A stretch of DNA of 64,000 nt from positions 59,419,968 to 59,483,967 of the forward strand of contig OZ023269.1 of assembly GCA_964006375.1 (NCBI GenBank), given 5' to 3'. The DNA comes from Tillus elongatus (taxonomy: Eukaryota; Arthropoda; Insecta; Coleoptera; Cleridae). Each line of letters starts with the position of its first letter. Positions within the stretch are counted from its first letter, which is position 1. Under the pieces are notes generated by a model. It searched no databases. It worked only from the letters and a program-made list of their open reading frames with translations, and had not been told where the DNA came from. The translations under genes were made by a program, and so were the position numbers. Shown one piece after another: positions 39,330 through 52,439 of the stretch.

Positions 39330-40509
39330 ATAAATCTTTGAAAAATAGTGTCTCTTGTTTTCATTGTTTATCTCCAGCATCTAAATCCTGTCTCCTTCGC
39401 ACCAAAGTTAAAAAGTTGGTCTGCGCATGCGTGCATACTATTTTTGAATTCTACTCATCAAGATGATTACCAGTGTCTCTTGTTTTCATTGTTTACCTCC
39501 AGCATCTAAATCCTGTCTCCTTAGCACCAAAGTTAAAAAGTTAGTCTGCGCATGCGTGCATACTATTTTTGAATTCTACTCATCAAGATGATTACCACGA
39601 CACCACACACGTAGGAGTTAACTTAAAAACTAACAAAGTTGTTTTGCGCATGCGCAATCTGCCATATTTGAATTTTACTCGTCGAGACGAGTAACATGAC
39701 ACCCAACACTATATCTCTACACCGCTTAATAAAAAAGTTGGTTTGCGCATGCGCAAATGTCATATTTGAATTCCACTCATCGAGCGACTAACATGACACC
39801 AAACAATATACCTCTACGTCTACTATTAACAAAGTTGGGCTTGCGCATGCGCAAGTGTCATATTTTAATTCCACTCGTCACGACGAGTACCATGACCCAA
39901 ACACGTGGGCACTAACTTAAAAACTAAATAAGTTAATTTGCTCATGCGCAAACCGCCATCTTTGCGTACGTCACATTACCAAAAATCAAAATCGCGGGCC
40001 CTCTTACATTGACAGGTGTTGCCACCTGTCATTTAAAATTTAAATTTTCCGCGTTTTTCACTTCCGGTCGGCCATCTTGGCCGCCATCTTGGATTACATC
40101 ATCAAAGGTTTGTCCCCTATTGGCTCCCCGTCCAGTGACGACACTATCACGTCGCTTCGGCGCTTCGCGCCGGTTAGGGGTGGGGCTTCACAAGGAAGGT
40201 GGGGCTCCGCCCAAAGGCGCAAGGCTCAGCCCAAAAAGGATGGGGCTCCGCCCAAAAAGGGTGGGGCCGCCCACCTCTGCCCACGCTCTGCCTAAAAAGT
40301 GTAGGGACAGAGCTACACCTACAGGGGGTGGCTACGCCCACAAGGGGTGTGGCCGCGCAACCGTCCGCTTAAAATGATGGGGCTTCGCCCAAAAGGGATG
40401 TAGGTAGGCCCACAAGGGGAGTGGGAGCTACGCCCACAAGGGGTGGGGCTGCGCATGCGCAGTGCTGGCGGTGTGGCGGTGACTCCAGAACATACCATGT
40501 ATACCTACT
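39330..40509. repeat. Right terminal repeat of the Polinton
   Basis: Inverse of the left terminal repeat with more units: GCGCATGCG-type palindromes near 39425, 39548, 39648, 39744, 39841 and 39941, then the GC-rich TTTTGGGCGNAGCCCC minisatellite (40170-40460) and the terminus TATACCTACT. A near-exact ~120-bp tandem duplication is visible at 39345-39595. Confidence 0.8.
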
Positions 40510-40515
40510 TACGGC

Positions 40516-42365
40516 TCTCGTAACAACTACTAAATTATATTTAATAAATAAATCTATAAATAAATAATATATAAAAATAAATTATATTTACCTCTAATCA
40601 TATGTCTCCTATACCTTACGAAAACTTTTATAAGACAAACATAACACTGGAATAATATTATTTTATCAACTATTGTTACTTCATCAGTCAAAAACAGATG
40701 GCAACATGTCATTTTCATCAACCAGTGGAGCCTCATCAGAAACAATAGATGATAAATATGGTAAACATATTATTGTTTCATCAACTACTGAGGCCTCAGC
40801 AGTCAACAATAGATGGGAAAATGTGATTTTCGTCAAGTATTTTAATGAATACGTGGCACGAATATCAATACAATAAATTAAGAAGGATGTAGTCTGGCAT
40901 GAACAAACAAGTTTACTGTTTAAATGTAAATAGCTTGAATTATTTCGAGGAAGGTTATGTATGAACAAGGTACCTATTATTTTCATTGTTGTTGTTCCCA
41001 CACACGTCCTCGTATTTGGAGCTAATTCGCTCTAGACTCGCTCAGGTCACGTGACTCAACTCTCCCTCTACACATACTATCAGACATATCTAAAGTTATT
41101 TGCCCCGTTGAGACTTTTATTCTAGGTCAGTTGTTTATACCAATATTACATAGTTACTAACCTTCGGCCGCTATACGTCAAAGCGACGACATCGCCTTTA
41201 CATTGAGGTTAGAGACGTAAGCTGGGCCATAGGTTGAGCTCTTGAAGTATCCTTGTTTATGTTAGAGACTGTCGCCTCTACCTTACGGCAAGGCGACATC
41301 GCCCTTATATTGTGACATTTCTATAAACAATCGTTAAAAAATTTATGCTAGACACCCCTGTAACTCTCGGAGTCGTTTATATTATTAGAGTGCTCTAGTG
41401 CATGTGACCCTGGTCTTGATATTTAGTCTGGCTCACGCCACGCGTGACCCGGCTGTCTCCATATCAACACATACTAACGTAATCCTACATATCTAATGTT
41501 ATTTGCTATGTCTCTCATTAAAATTTTATTCTACGTCAGCTGTTTATACCAATATTACAAGCCAACCATCCATTGGCTATCAGCTCTCTCTCTTTTCTAA
41601 CAGAATCGTATCTGACGTATTCCATAATATGAAATGAGAGCTCCAATGACGTCGTCCCCAACTAAAGTTCCTTACGAAAATTCCCTTTAAATAATAAGTT
41701 ATTTTTTAAATAAGTTATCGCACGCATATATACAAACATTCAACATATACCTACTTTTAACAAGTCCTTTTCCATCTGGAAAATTTGCCGAGGAATCTAT
41801 ACTGCCCATCTACGTTACAATACGCCTACTAAAAATATTATAAACAAAAGGTCTAACAACACACCTTTTAGGATTAATCACAAACTTCCATACCACAGCC
41901 TACCTAGATTCCATGAAAACTATAATCACTCACAATAGAGACTATCCTTAGTTAATTTATGTAAACTCAAGGTTGGTAATAAACTATAATTCCCATTGAC
42001 ATTTCGCTGCAAAGGGTACACAATTTACTTGCAGCCGCTAACACAGTTCCAAAGCTAATGCAAAAAAGTTTTTGTAAACAGGTTTAAATTTTTTTCTTGT
42101 TACCAACCATCGACAACAGACACCTTCCTATAATTAGCAAATGTAATTCAACGAAATACAATACCAGTTGAAGGTAGTTGCCATGTAATACTAATCTTGA
42201 GGTATACCTTATTTAGGCAGGAACTCACACCCATAATCTAGTACATACTTAAGATTTATGTATATATTTTTATACGTCTAATATTTATATGTATAATCAT
42301 GTATTCTATCTCAATTAATACAAATATTTTAAATAAAAAAATGACTCCGGAGCTTCCTACCAATG
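40516..42365. other. AT-rich DNA with degenerate repeats
   Basis: No gene recognised. 40640-40860 contains two to three degenerate ~100-130-bp units (TTTCATCAAC... and CAACAATAGATG blocks). 41083-41150 and 41495-41560 are related to each other (shared ACATATCTAA and TTGTTTATACCAATATTACA). The rest is unassigned. Confidence 0.6.
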
Positions 42366-42461
42366 TAACGAGGCGACCCTGTCGTACATCGCACAATGTT
42401 CTAGGAGGCTGGCTACCATAGCTGTATTACTTTATAGCTGTGGTCTCGCTGTAATTAGGAT

Positions 42462-42504
42462 ACCGTACTGATGAGTTCTAATTAGAGCGAAACCGGTCTG
42501 CGGT
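42462..42504 (+). ncRNA. Type I hammerhead ribozyme, unit 1
   Basis: Stem I ACCGUA (42462-42467) pairs with UGCGGU (42499-42504); core CUGAUGA 42468-42474; stem II GUUCU/AGAGC with AAUU loop; GAAA 42489-42492; stem III is the loopless palindrome ACCGGU; cleavage triplet GUC ends at 42498. All conserved core positions are present. Confidence 0.88.
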
Positions 42505-42767
42505 TCTAATTATGGTAGAATACATCTAGCCTTACATACATTGTCCTTGTATTGGAGAAGAAATGGGCCAGGGCTGACAATTTCCAAAATGGTTAGTTGG
42601 TTGTCTTTATTTTATAACATTTTGTGTTATATGGAGCTGTCGTGCCAACATACTACCTGGTCCGTATCGAGATGGCGGGCGACCTTGGCGTACATCTCAC
42701 AATGTTCTAGGAGGCTGGCTATCATACCCGTATTACTTTATAGGTGTGTTGTCGCTGTAATTGGTAT

Positions 42768-42810
42768 ACCGTACTGATGAGCTTTAACTAGAGCGAAACT
42801 GGTCTGCGGT
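42768..42810 (+). ncRNA. Type I hammerhead ribozyme, unit 2
   Basis: Core CUGAUGA 42774-42780; stem II GCUUU/AGAGC with one G-U pair; GAAA 42795-42798; ACUGGU stem III (one U-G pair); GUC ends at 42804. Stem II differs from unit 1 yet still pairs. Confidence 0.86.
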
Positions 42811-43081
42811 TCTAATTTTGGTGAGATACCTACACCTAGCCTTACATACACTGTCCCTATATTAGGGAAGAAATGGACCTGGGCTGACAATTTACAGAAT
42901 TGTTAGTTGGTTGTAAACAGTCTATATTTTATAACATTTTGTGTTATTCGGAGCTGCCGTGACAACATACTACCTAGTTCCGCACCGAAATGGCGACCCT
43001 GTTGTACATCTCACAATGTTCTAGGGGGCTGGCTACCATAGCCGTATTAGTTTATAGGTGTGTTCTCGCTGTAATTAATAT

Positions 43082-43124
43082 ACCGTACTGATGAGCTCTA
43101 ATCAGAGCGAAACCGGTCTGCGGT
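43082..43124 (+). ncRNA. Type I hammerhead ribozyme, unit 3
   Basis: Core CUGAUGA 43088-43094; stem II GCUCU/AGAGC (fully Watson-Crick); GAAA 43109-43112; ACCGGU; GUC ends at 43118. Stem I is as in unit 1. Confidence 0.88.
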
Positions 43125-43329
43125 TCTAATTATGGTGAGAATACATCTAGCCTTACATACCAAGAATTACGAAACTAACAACTGGTTTTCCAAAGTTGAA
43201 AAGGATGATACACTGAGCTAAGCTAATTTGTATGTAAACTGTCTAGAAACACAAAATAAATAAAATGGCATTTGGATTAACTGAATGCTAAAATACCTAC
43301 TTAATTTTTTTGTAATTGCATACAAAATC

Positions 43330-46300
43330 AGTTTGTGTGAAGTTGCCCACGGAATCCCAGCCACGAATTTTGACGTAGGGGCAATTAAAAACGCAACCGA
43401 GCCAGTCGGCGATAAAATCTGCGAATTAGTTAAACAGCGATGCCAGATTGATAGTTTGTGGCTGGCGATATAAAGTCTTACACGTATGCGTATGTGAACC
43501 TAGCTTAGGTGTCTAGTCTCATTACCGGATATAGTGATAACAAAAACAGATAACTAACAAAAGTGTGTGGATGTGTGTGCAGATAGTTTACTGCGGTGAA
43601 ATGCTATGGAATGGATCCGTTCTTATAATTAATGCCTTTTTTACCCCCTTAGCAGCAATTGCCGGGACACGCGGAGGGATATAAAGTATGCAATGAAGTA
43701 TCCTATTTGAAAGGAGATAAAAAAACTTTAACATCATTGGGGTCTGAGGTGTTGTCGCCGGGGTAAAAAGTTATGGAGGTAAACTGTGATACAAATAATC
43801 TTAGAAACAATTACTTTACCAACCCCTTTGCAGCGACCGTGGCGGAACGGGAAGGAGTGCAATGTATTCACTGAAGTCTCTCCTTTGATAAGTCACAAAG
43901 GAATATCATCTTTCGGGTTGTCGCCGGGGTAAAAAGCTAAAGGTAAACCGTGATACAAATAATCTTAGAAATAATGCTTTTTCAACCTCTTAGCAGCGAT
44001 TGTCGGCGCACAGAAAGGTGTGCAGTGTATTCACTAAAGTCTCTTCTTTGAAAAGCCATGAAAAAATTTAACATCGTTGGGGCCTGAGGGGTTGTCGCTG
44101 GAGTAAAAACTGTAGAGGTGCTGTGATACAAATAATTTTAGAAGTAATGCTTTTTCCACTCCCTTAGCAGCAATTGTCTGGACAGGAGAAGGGATGCAGA
44201 GTATTCACTGAAATCTCTTTTTTGAAAAGCCATGATAAAAGTTAACATCGTTGTGGTCTGAGGGGTTGTCGCGGGGGTAATAGGCTATAGAAATAAACTG
44301 TGATACAAATTTTCTTAGAAACAATGCTTTTTTAACCCCCTTAGCAGCAACTGCCAGGGCATGAAAGGGGGGTGCAATTTATTCACCTATGTCTCCTCTT
44401 TAAAAAGACACAAGAAAATTTAACATTATTGGGGTCTGAGGGGTCGTCGCCGGGGTAAAACTATAGAGGCAAATTGTAATATACAAATAATATTAGATGT
44501 AATGCCTTTTACACTCCCTTAGCAGCGATTGTCGGGGCAGGGAAAGGCATGCAAAGTATTCACAAAAATCTCCTCTTAAAAAATACATGAAAAAATTTAA
44601 CATCGTTGGAGTCTGAAGGGTTGTCGCCGGGGTAAAAACTATAGAGGTACTGTGATACAAATAATTTTAGAAGTAATGCTCTTCCCACTCCCTAGCAGCA
44701 ATTGCCGGGGCAGGGGAACGCATGCAAAGTATTCACTGAAATCTCCTCTTTGAAAAGCATGAAAAAAGTTAACATCATTGGAGTCTGAGGGGTTGTCGCT
44801 GCGTTAAAAAGCGAGATAGGTAAACTGCAATACAAATAATTTTGGAAATAATGCTTTTGCCACCCCCTTAGTAGCAATTGTCGGGGCATAAAAAGGGACG
44901 CAAATCAGTCACTGAAGTCTCCTCTTTGAAAACCCATAAAAAAATTTAACATTGTTGTGGTCTGAGGGGTGGTCGCCGGGGTAAAAACTATAGAACTAAA
45001 CTGTGATACAATTCTTCTTAGAAACGATGCTATTTGCACCCTCTTATCAGCGACTGTCGGGGCACAAGACGGGGTGCAATTTATTCACCTGTCTCCTCTT
45101 TAAAAAGGCGCGAAATAATTTAACGTCGCTGTGGTTTGAGGGGTTGTAGCTGGGGTAAGAAGCTATAGAAATAAACTGTGATACAAATTTTCGTAGAAAC
45201 AATGCTTTTTACACCCTCTTAGCAGCAATTGTCGGGGCACGTGAAGGGGTGCAATGTATTGACCGGTATCTCCTCTTTAAAAAGCCATGAAAACTTTTTA
45301 CATCGTTGGGGTCTGAGGGGTTGTCACTGGGTAAAAAAGCTAGATAGGTAAACTGCGATACAAATAATTTTGTAAATAATGCTTTTGCCACCCCTTAGCA
45401 GCGATTGTGAGGGCACGTAAAGGGATAAATCAGTCACTGAGATCTCCTCTTTGAAAAGACATGAAAAAATTTTACATCGTTATGGTCTGTGGGGTTGTCG
45501 CCGGGGTAAAAAGCTATATAAATAAGCTGTGATACAAATGTTCTTAGAAACAATGCTTTTTCCACCCGTTAGCAGCAATTGTCGGGGCACGGGAGGCATT
45601 GCAATTTATTTACCTATGTCTCCTCTTTAAGAAGACACGAAAAAATTTAACATCGTTGGGGTCTGAGGGGTCGTCGCCGGGGTAAAACTATAGAGGCAAA
45701 TTGTAATATACAAATAATTTTAGATGTAATGCTTTTTACACTCCCTTAGCAGCGATTGTCAGGGCAGGGGAAGGCATGCAAAGTATTTACAAAAATCTCC
45801 TCTTAAAAAATACATGAAAAAATTAACCATCGTTGGGGTCTAAGGGGTTGTCGCCGGGGTAAAACTATAGAGGTACTGTGATACGAATAATTTTAGAAGT
45901 AACGCTTTTTCCACTACCTTAGCAGCAATTGTCGGGGCAGGGAATGGGATGCAAAGCAGTCACTGAAGTCTCCCCTTTGAAAAGACATGAAAAAAATTAT
46001 CATCGTTGTGGTCTGAGGGGGTGTCGCTGGGTTAAAAAGCTATAGAACTAAACTGTGATAAAAATTTCTTAGAAACAATGCTTTTTCCGCCCTCTTAGCA
46101 GCAATTGTCGGGGCACGGGAGGGGGTGCAGTTTATTCACCTATGTCTCTTCTTTAAAAAGACATGAAAAAATTTAACATTGTCGGGGTCTGAGGGGTTGT
46201 CGCAGGGGTTAAAAGCTATATAAGTAAACTGTGATACAAATTTTCTTGGAAGCAATGCTTTTTCCACCCCCCTAGCAGCAATTGTCGGGGCACGGAAAGG

Positions 46301-49300
46301 GGTGCAATGTATTGACCGATGTCTCTTCTTTAAAAATCCATGAAAAAATTTAACATCGTTGGGGTGTGAGGGGTTGTCGCTGGGTTAAAAAGCTAGATAG
46401 GTAAACTGTAATAGCAATAATTTTGGAAAGAATACTTTTGCCACCCCCTTACTTTTTTGTCAGGGTACGGAAAGGGATGCAATGCAGTAACTGAAGTCTC
46501 CTCTTTGAAAAGACATTAAGAAATTTAACATCGTTGTGGTCTGAGGGGTTGTCGCCGGGGTAAAAACTATATAAATTAACTGTGATACAAATTTTCTTAG
46601 AAACAATGCTTTTTGCACGCTCTTAGTAGCGATTGTCGAGGCACAAGACGGGGTGCAATGTATTCACCTATGTCTCCTCTTTAAAAAGACATGAAAAAAT
46701 TTAACATTGTTGGGGTCTGAGGGGTCGTCGCCGGGGTAAAACTACAGAGGCAAACTGTAATATACAAATAATTTTAGAAGTAATGCTTTTTCCACTCCCT
46801 TAGCAGCGATTGTCGGGGCAGGGGAAGGCATGGAAAGTATTCAAAAAAATATCCTGTTCAAAAAGGCATGAAAAAAATTAACATTGTGGGGGTCTGTGGG
46901 GTTGTCGCTGGGTTAAAAAGCTAGATAGGTAAACTGTAATACCAATAAGTTTGTAAATAATGCTTTTGCCACCCACTTAGCAGCGTTTGTGATGGCACGG
47001 AAAGGGATGCAAAGCAGTCACTGAGGTATCCTCTTTGAAAAGACATGAACAAAATTAAGTTTGTTGTGGCCTGAGGGTTTTTTTTATAAATATTATTGGC
47101 TGCGGCATCTCAGGCAATTAGCACATTCATTTCCCATCATTCAATATTTTTACAAATTTTCCAGACAAAGTCAACTTGGTTCGCCCAGGAATCGAGCCCG
47201 GGACCTCTCGCTTAGCAGGCTGGTACCTAGCAACCTGCGCCACGAGGGCGTCTGGCCGGAGGGGTTGTCGCCGGGGTAAAAAGCTACAGAAATAAACTGT
47301 GATACAAATGTTCTTAGAAACAATGCTTCTTCCACCCCCTTAGCAGCAATTGTCCGGGCACGGAAGGGGGTGCAATTTATTCACCTATGTCTCCTCTATA
47401 AGTAGACACGAAAAAAACATCGTTGGGGTCTAAGGGGTCGTCGCCGGGGTAAAACTATAGAGGCAAATTGTAATCTACAAATAATTTTAGATGTAATGGT
47501 TTTTACACTCCCTTAGCAGCGATTGTCGGGGCAGGGGAAGGAATGCAAAGTATTAACAAAAATCTCCTCTTCAAAATACATAAAAAAAATTAACATCGTT
47601 GGGGTCTGAGGGGTTGTCGCCGAGGTAAAAACTATAGAGGTACTGTGATACAAATAATTTTAGAAGTAACGCTTTTTCCACTCCGTTAGCAGCAATTGTC
47701 GGGGCAGGGGAAGGGATACAAAGCAGTCACTGAAGTCTCCTTTTGAAAAGACATAAAAAAATCTAACATCGTTGGGTCTGAGGGGTTGTCGTCGGGGTAA
47801 AAACTATAGAGGTACTGTGATACAAATAATTTTAGAAGTAATGCATTTTCGACTCCCTTAGCAGCAATTGTCGGGACAGGGCAAGAGATGCAGAGTATTC
47901 ACTGAAATCTCTTCTTTGAAAAACCATGAAAAAATTTAACATCGTTTGGGTCTGAGGGGTTGTCGCTGGGTTAAAAAGCCAGATAGAAAAACTGTAATAC
48001 AAATAATTTTGGAAATAATGGTTATGCCATCCCCTGACATCAGCGATTGTCAGGGCACGGAAAGGGATGCAAAGCAGTCACTGACGTCTCCTCTTTGAAA
48101 AGACATGAAAAAAATTAACATCGTTGTGGTCTGATGGGTTGTCGCCTGGGTGAAAAGCTATAGAAATGAACTGTGATACAAATTTTCTTAGAAACAATGC
48201 TTTTTGCACCCCTTTAGCAGCAAATATCGGAGCACGGGAAGGGTTGCAATTAATTGACCTATGTCTCCTCTTTATAAAAAGACACGAAACATTTAACATC
48301 GTTGGGGTTGGAGGGGTGGTCGCCGGGGTAAAACTACTGCTGCTAAGGGAGTGGAAAAAGCATTACTTCTGAAATTATTTGTATCACAGTACCTCTATAT
48401 ATTTTACCCCGGCGATAACCCCTCAGACCCAAACGATGTTAATTTTGTCATGTCTTTTTAAAGAGGAGATTTTTATGAATACTTTACATGCCTTCCCCTG
48501 CTCCGACAATCGCTGCTAAGGGAGTGGAAAAAGCAATACTTCTAAAATTATTTGTATATTATAATTTGCCTCTATAATTTTGCCCCGGAGACGACCCCTC
48601 AGACCCCAACGATGTTAAATATTTCGTGTCTTTTTAAAGAGGGGACATATGTGAATAATTTGCACCCCCTCCCGTGCCCCGACAATTGCTGCTAAGGGGG
48701 TGGAAAAAGCATTGTTTCTAAGAAAATTTGTATCACAGTTTATTTCTATAGCTTTTTCGTGCCCTGACAATTGCTGATAAGGGGGTGGCAAAAGCATTAT
48801 TTCCAAAATTATTTGTATTACAGTTTACCTCTCGCGTTTTTCACGCAGCGACAACCTCTCAGACCCCAACGATGTTAACTTTTTTCATGGCTTTTTAAAG
48901 AAGATATTTCAGTGAATACTCTGCATCCCTTTCCCTGCCCCGACAATTGCTGCTAAGGGAGTGGAAAAAGGATTTCTACTAAAATTATTTGTATCACAGT
49001 ATCTCTATAGTTTTTACCCAGGCGACAACCCCTCAGACCCCCAACGATGTTAAATTTTGTCATGTCTTTTTTAAGAGGAGATTTTTGTGAATACTTTGCA
49101 TGCCTTCCCCTGCCCCGACAATCGCTGCTAAACGAGTGGAAAAAGCATTACTTCTAAAATTATTTGTATATTACAATTTGCCTCTATAATTTTACCCCGG
49201 CGACGACCCCTCAAAGTTAAATTTTTTCGTGTCTTTTTAAAGAGGAGACATAGGTGAATAAATTGCACACCTTTCCGTGCCCCGACAATTGCTGCTAAGG

Positions 49301-50500
49301 GGGTGGAAAAAACATTGTTTCTAAGAAAATTTGTATCACAGTTTATTTCTATAGCTTTTTACCACCGCGACAACCTCTCAGACCACAACAATGTTACATT
49401 TTTCATGTCTTTTCAAAGAGGAGACTTCAGTGACTGCTTTGCATTCCTTTCCCTGCCCCGACAATCGCTGCTAAGGTGGTGGCAAAAGCATTATTTCCAT
49501 AATTATTTGTGTTACAGTTTACCTATCTAGCTTTTTAACCCATCGACAACCCCTCAGACCCCAACGATGTTAACTTTTTTCATGGCTTTTCAAAGAAAAG
49601 ATTTCTGTAAATACTGTGCATCCCTTCCCCTGCCCCGACAATTGCTGCTAATGAAGTGGAAAAAGCATTACTTCTAGAATTATTTGTATCACAGTACCTC
49701 TATAGTTTTTACCATGGCGACAACCCCTCAGGCCCCAACGATGTTAAATTTTTTCATGGCTTTTCAAAGAGGAGATTTTAGTGAATACACTGCACTCCTT
49801 TCTGTGCTCCGACAATCGCTGCTAAGAGGTTGAAAAAGCATTATTTCTAAGATTATTTGTATCACGGTTTACCTCTAGCTTTTTACCCCGGCGACAACCT
49901 CTCAGACCCCACAGATGATCTTTTTTGTGACTTTTCAAAGAAGAGACTTCAGTGAATACATTGCACTCCTTCCCGTTCCGCGGCGGTCGCTGCAAAGGGG
50001 GTGGTAAACTCATTGTTTCTAAGATTATTTGTATCACAGTTTACCTCCATAACTTTTTACCGCGGCGACCACCCCTCAGACCCCAACGATGTGAAATTTT
50101 TTTGGTGTCTTTTTAAATAGGAGACTTCATTGCATACTTTACATCCCTCCGCGTGTCCCGGAAATTGCTGCTAAGGAGGTGAAAAAGGCATTAATTATAA
50201 GAAACGGCACAATTCCGCAGCATTTCACCGCAGTAAACTATCTGCACACACACATCCACACACCTTTAATAGTTATCTGTTTGTGTTATCACTATATCTG
50301 GTAATGAGACTAGATACATAAGCTAGGTACCCATATGCATACGTTTAAGAATTTCTATGGCCAGCCACAAACTATCAATCTGGCATCGCTGTTAAGCTAA
50401 TTCGCAGATTTTATCGCCGGCTGGTTCGGTTACATTTTTAATTGCCACTACGTCAGAATTCGTGGCTGGGATTTTGTGAAAAACTTCACACAAACACAAA
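43330..50500. mobile_element. Foldback-type element: mirrored satellite arms
   Basis: The two ends (43330-43650 and 50190-50500) are inverted copies, including TTTGTGTGAAGTT, the GATAAAATCTGCGAATTAG and GGATGTGTGTGCAGATAG blocks. Between them lie ~26 plus-oriented units of about 175 bp (to ~48,336) and ~12 minus-oriented units (48,340-50,190). A unit runs AGCAGCAATTGTCGGGGCA ... TCTCCTCTTT ... GGGGTTGTCGCCGGGGTAA ... TGTGATACAAAT. Long inverted ends made of tandem subrepeats define foldback elements. No coding frame is seen; mobilisation would need an enzyme from elsewhere. No clear target duplication was found. Confidence 0.8.
47078..47253 (-). mobile_element. tRNA-derived SINE inside the satellite
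   Basis: 176 bp. On the minus strand it opens GCCCTCGTGGCGCAGGTTGC (tRNA-like head with A box) and has a B box (GGTCCCGGGCTCGATTCC), an unrelated body and an A-rich tail (plus-strand T run at 47078-47085). Flanked by GGCCTGAGGG and GGCCGGAGGG, a target duplication with one change. Confidence 0.85.
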
Positions 50501-50601
50501 ATCATGATGTTTTCAGTCCGTGACATTCTTCCGATGATGTCTCAGTAACCATTTGGGGTTGGGCGAGAACGGTGCCCCAAATGAAAGAGGATATATTAGT
50601 G

Positions 50602-51960
50602 GCGTGCGGTCCATGGAAGCAAGGGAAGCATTGCTTCCCTAAAAATAACGACTACATACCTACTAAAAATAATTTATATTAAACCGCAATATTTAAAATC
50701 TCCTTTGTATTTTAAATATTAAATTTCTAATTCTGAAACAAATTTAATTATAAAAAATTTTAATTCACAAGCTCACACACATCATTATTTATTATGCATC
50801 ATACTGTACTTGTTTGTATATGCGCTCTTAGCAAGTACGTCGACGCAGCAAATGCTACCGCCAACGACCAGCATGAACCTGATACTACGGGTGGATGCAA
50901 TGACTTCAGTTAAATACATGTAGTCAGCAGACCACTTGAGGAGAAACGCTCGCTCGCTCGACGTGTGTACGTGTATTTTTAGAACGTATTTTACCGGAAA
51001 GACCCGCTACACATACAAAGAGAATGTCTCGCATTATTTCGTAGATATAAGCAGTCGACTAAGTTAAATACATTGGCATTTTACGAGTATTAATATGGCT
51101 ACAAGTTCATCAGCTTTTAACAGCGGCGATGGTGGGGGTGGGGATTTACAAACTTTACAAACAAGTGGTAATAATAACTGTGATTGTGTTGTGTGTTTTT
51201 TGATGACCAAAGGATTTTCAGCTTTACAGTTTGCTGAAAAACTTGCTATTATTAATAAAGGTAGGCCAAAACCTACTCTAAAAAACTTAAATACAAGAAT
51301 TAAAACATGTATTCGACATTTCAACGCCGAAAAAACTTATAAACAATATGAGTGGTTAACGGGTTGTGAAATCAGGAATAAACTGTTTTGTTGGCCTTGT
51401 AGTCTATTGTGACTGAAAAGGGGTGTGGAATAAAAGTGAGTTTTCCGACTTGAATAATCTACATAAAGTAGTAAAAAGACATGTTATGTCTAAAGTGCAT
51501 TTACAGAGCATTTTAAAATTAAGCGTCTTTGGAAAAACGCGAATTAAACACGCCGTTAACAAGCAGATAGAAATTAGTCATTGCCAACAGAATGAATTGG
51601 TTGATAAAAACAGAAACATATTAAAAAGACTTATTGATGTTGTATGTTTTCTTGGTCAGCATGAATTGGGCTTCAGAGGTCATGACGAAACAACTACATC
51701 TGCAAATAGAGCAAACTTTCAAGACCTAGTTTCTTTAATAGCCAAGTACGACATTTGTTTAAAAAATCACTTGGAACAGTCTAACGTTTTTCGCGGGACT
51801 TTAAATCGCATTCAGAATGATTTAATTTCGGCCGCTGCCACTATTATTTTGAACAGAATTAAATAGGAAATTAAACAGACTCGTTTCATTGCTATTGTTC
51901 TAGATGAAACAACAGATGTAACTAATTTATCTGAAAGGCGTTCTTAGTCCAAAATTGTGT
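50602..51960 (+). pseudogene. hAT transposase remnant (zinc-finger TTF / ZMYM1-like)
   Basis: Begins with an AGTGGCGTGCGG end and the hairpin AGGGAAGC/GCTTCCCT (50626-50644) typical of this hAT group. Frame 1 from 51095 (105 codons) ends in a TTF-type zinc finger (YEWLTGCEIRNKLFCWPC). After a frameshift and stop near 51410, frame 2 (51423-51866) gives the next transposase part (NKSEFSDLNNLHK ... ELGFRGHDE), and VLDETTDVTNLSERR, with the first catalytic-type Asp, follows after a TAG at 51864. The element is cut off near 51960; no 3' end was found. Confidence 0.8.
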
Positions 51961-52439
51961 TTTGTCTGAGACCATTGGATTTAAATCTTTTTTTCATATT
52001 TAAATTATCACAAGGTGCGAAATAAACAATGCTAATATATTTTCTTATGATTTTAAATGCTTAATGTTGGTTTTGTAGACGCATAAATTTGAATATGGGT
52101 TGATACAAGTCGGATGTTTAAAGTTATCTTGTTAAATAAAAAAAAAGTTTTTTGAATGTTCATGTTTAACATTTCTTTTTTTCGTTAATTCTTGTTGCCC
52201 TTACTTGGTTAAACCATTCTATACTAAATACAGACGTGAAGCCAGAGAAATAGTCTCCATATCGTTATTTATTATTTGTTTTTTATTTTTAATACTCTAA
52301 GTATGTAGATATTTAATTACGCTTTACTCTAAAATAATCCAATCATCAGTTAAAAATTACTAAATAAGGTTAAAAAATGTTCCCATATACACTTGCTCAA
52401 AAAAAAAACGTCCTGTATTCAGAACTGGAATAAAATAAC
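51961..52439. other. AT-rich DNA, nothing recognised
   Basis: No gene or repeat family recognised. Confidence 0.5.

Larger units (their letters stand above)
42366..43160 (+). repeat. Tandem satellite / retrozyme-like repeat with hammerheads
   Basis: One partial, two full (306 and 314 bp) and one partial unit. Units share GTACATCTCACAATGTTCTAGG, split as GTACATC and CACAATGTTCTAGG, the hammerhead, GCCTTACATAC and TTTATAACATTTTGTGTTAT. The predicted cleavage sites are at 42498, 42804 and 43118, so self-cleavage would release unit-length RNAs. Size and type I hammerhead match animal retrozymes and hammerhead satellites such as those of cave crickets. Confidence 0.85.

Noticed and set aside
40690..40760. 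CTGATGA ... GAAA on the minus strand
   Set aside because: Stem II does not pair and the spacing is wrong; part of a degenerate repeat.
47151..47250. A tRNA gene on the minus strand
   Set aside because: Only A and B boxes are tRNA-like; no cloverleaf with a proper anticodon stem. The body, A-rich tail and duplication show a SINE.
43330..50500. CRISPR-like regular repeats
   Set aside because: Units are contiguous ~175-bp satellites without unique spacers, in eukaryotic DNA.
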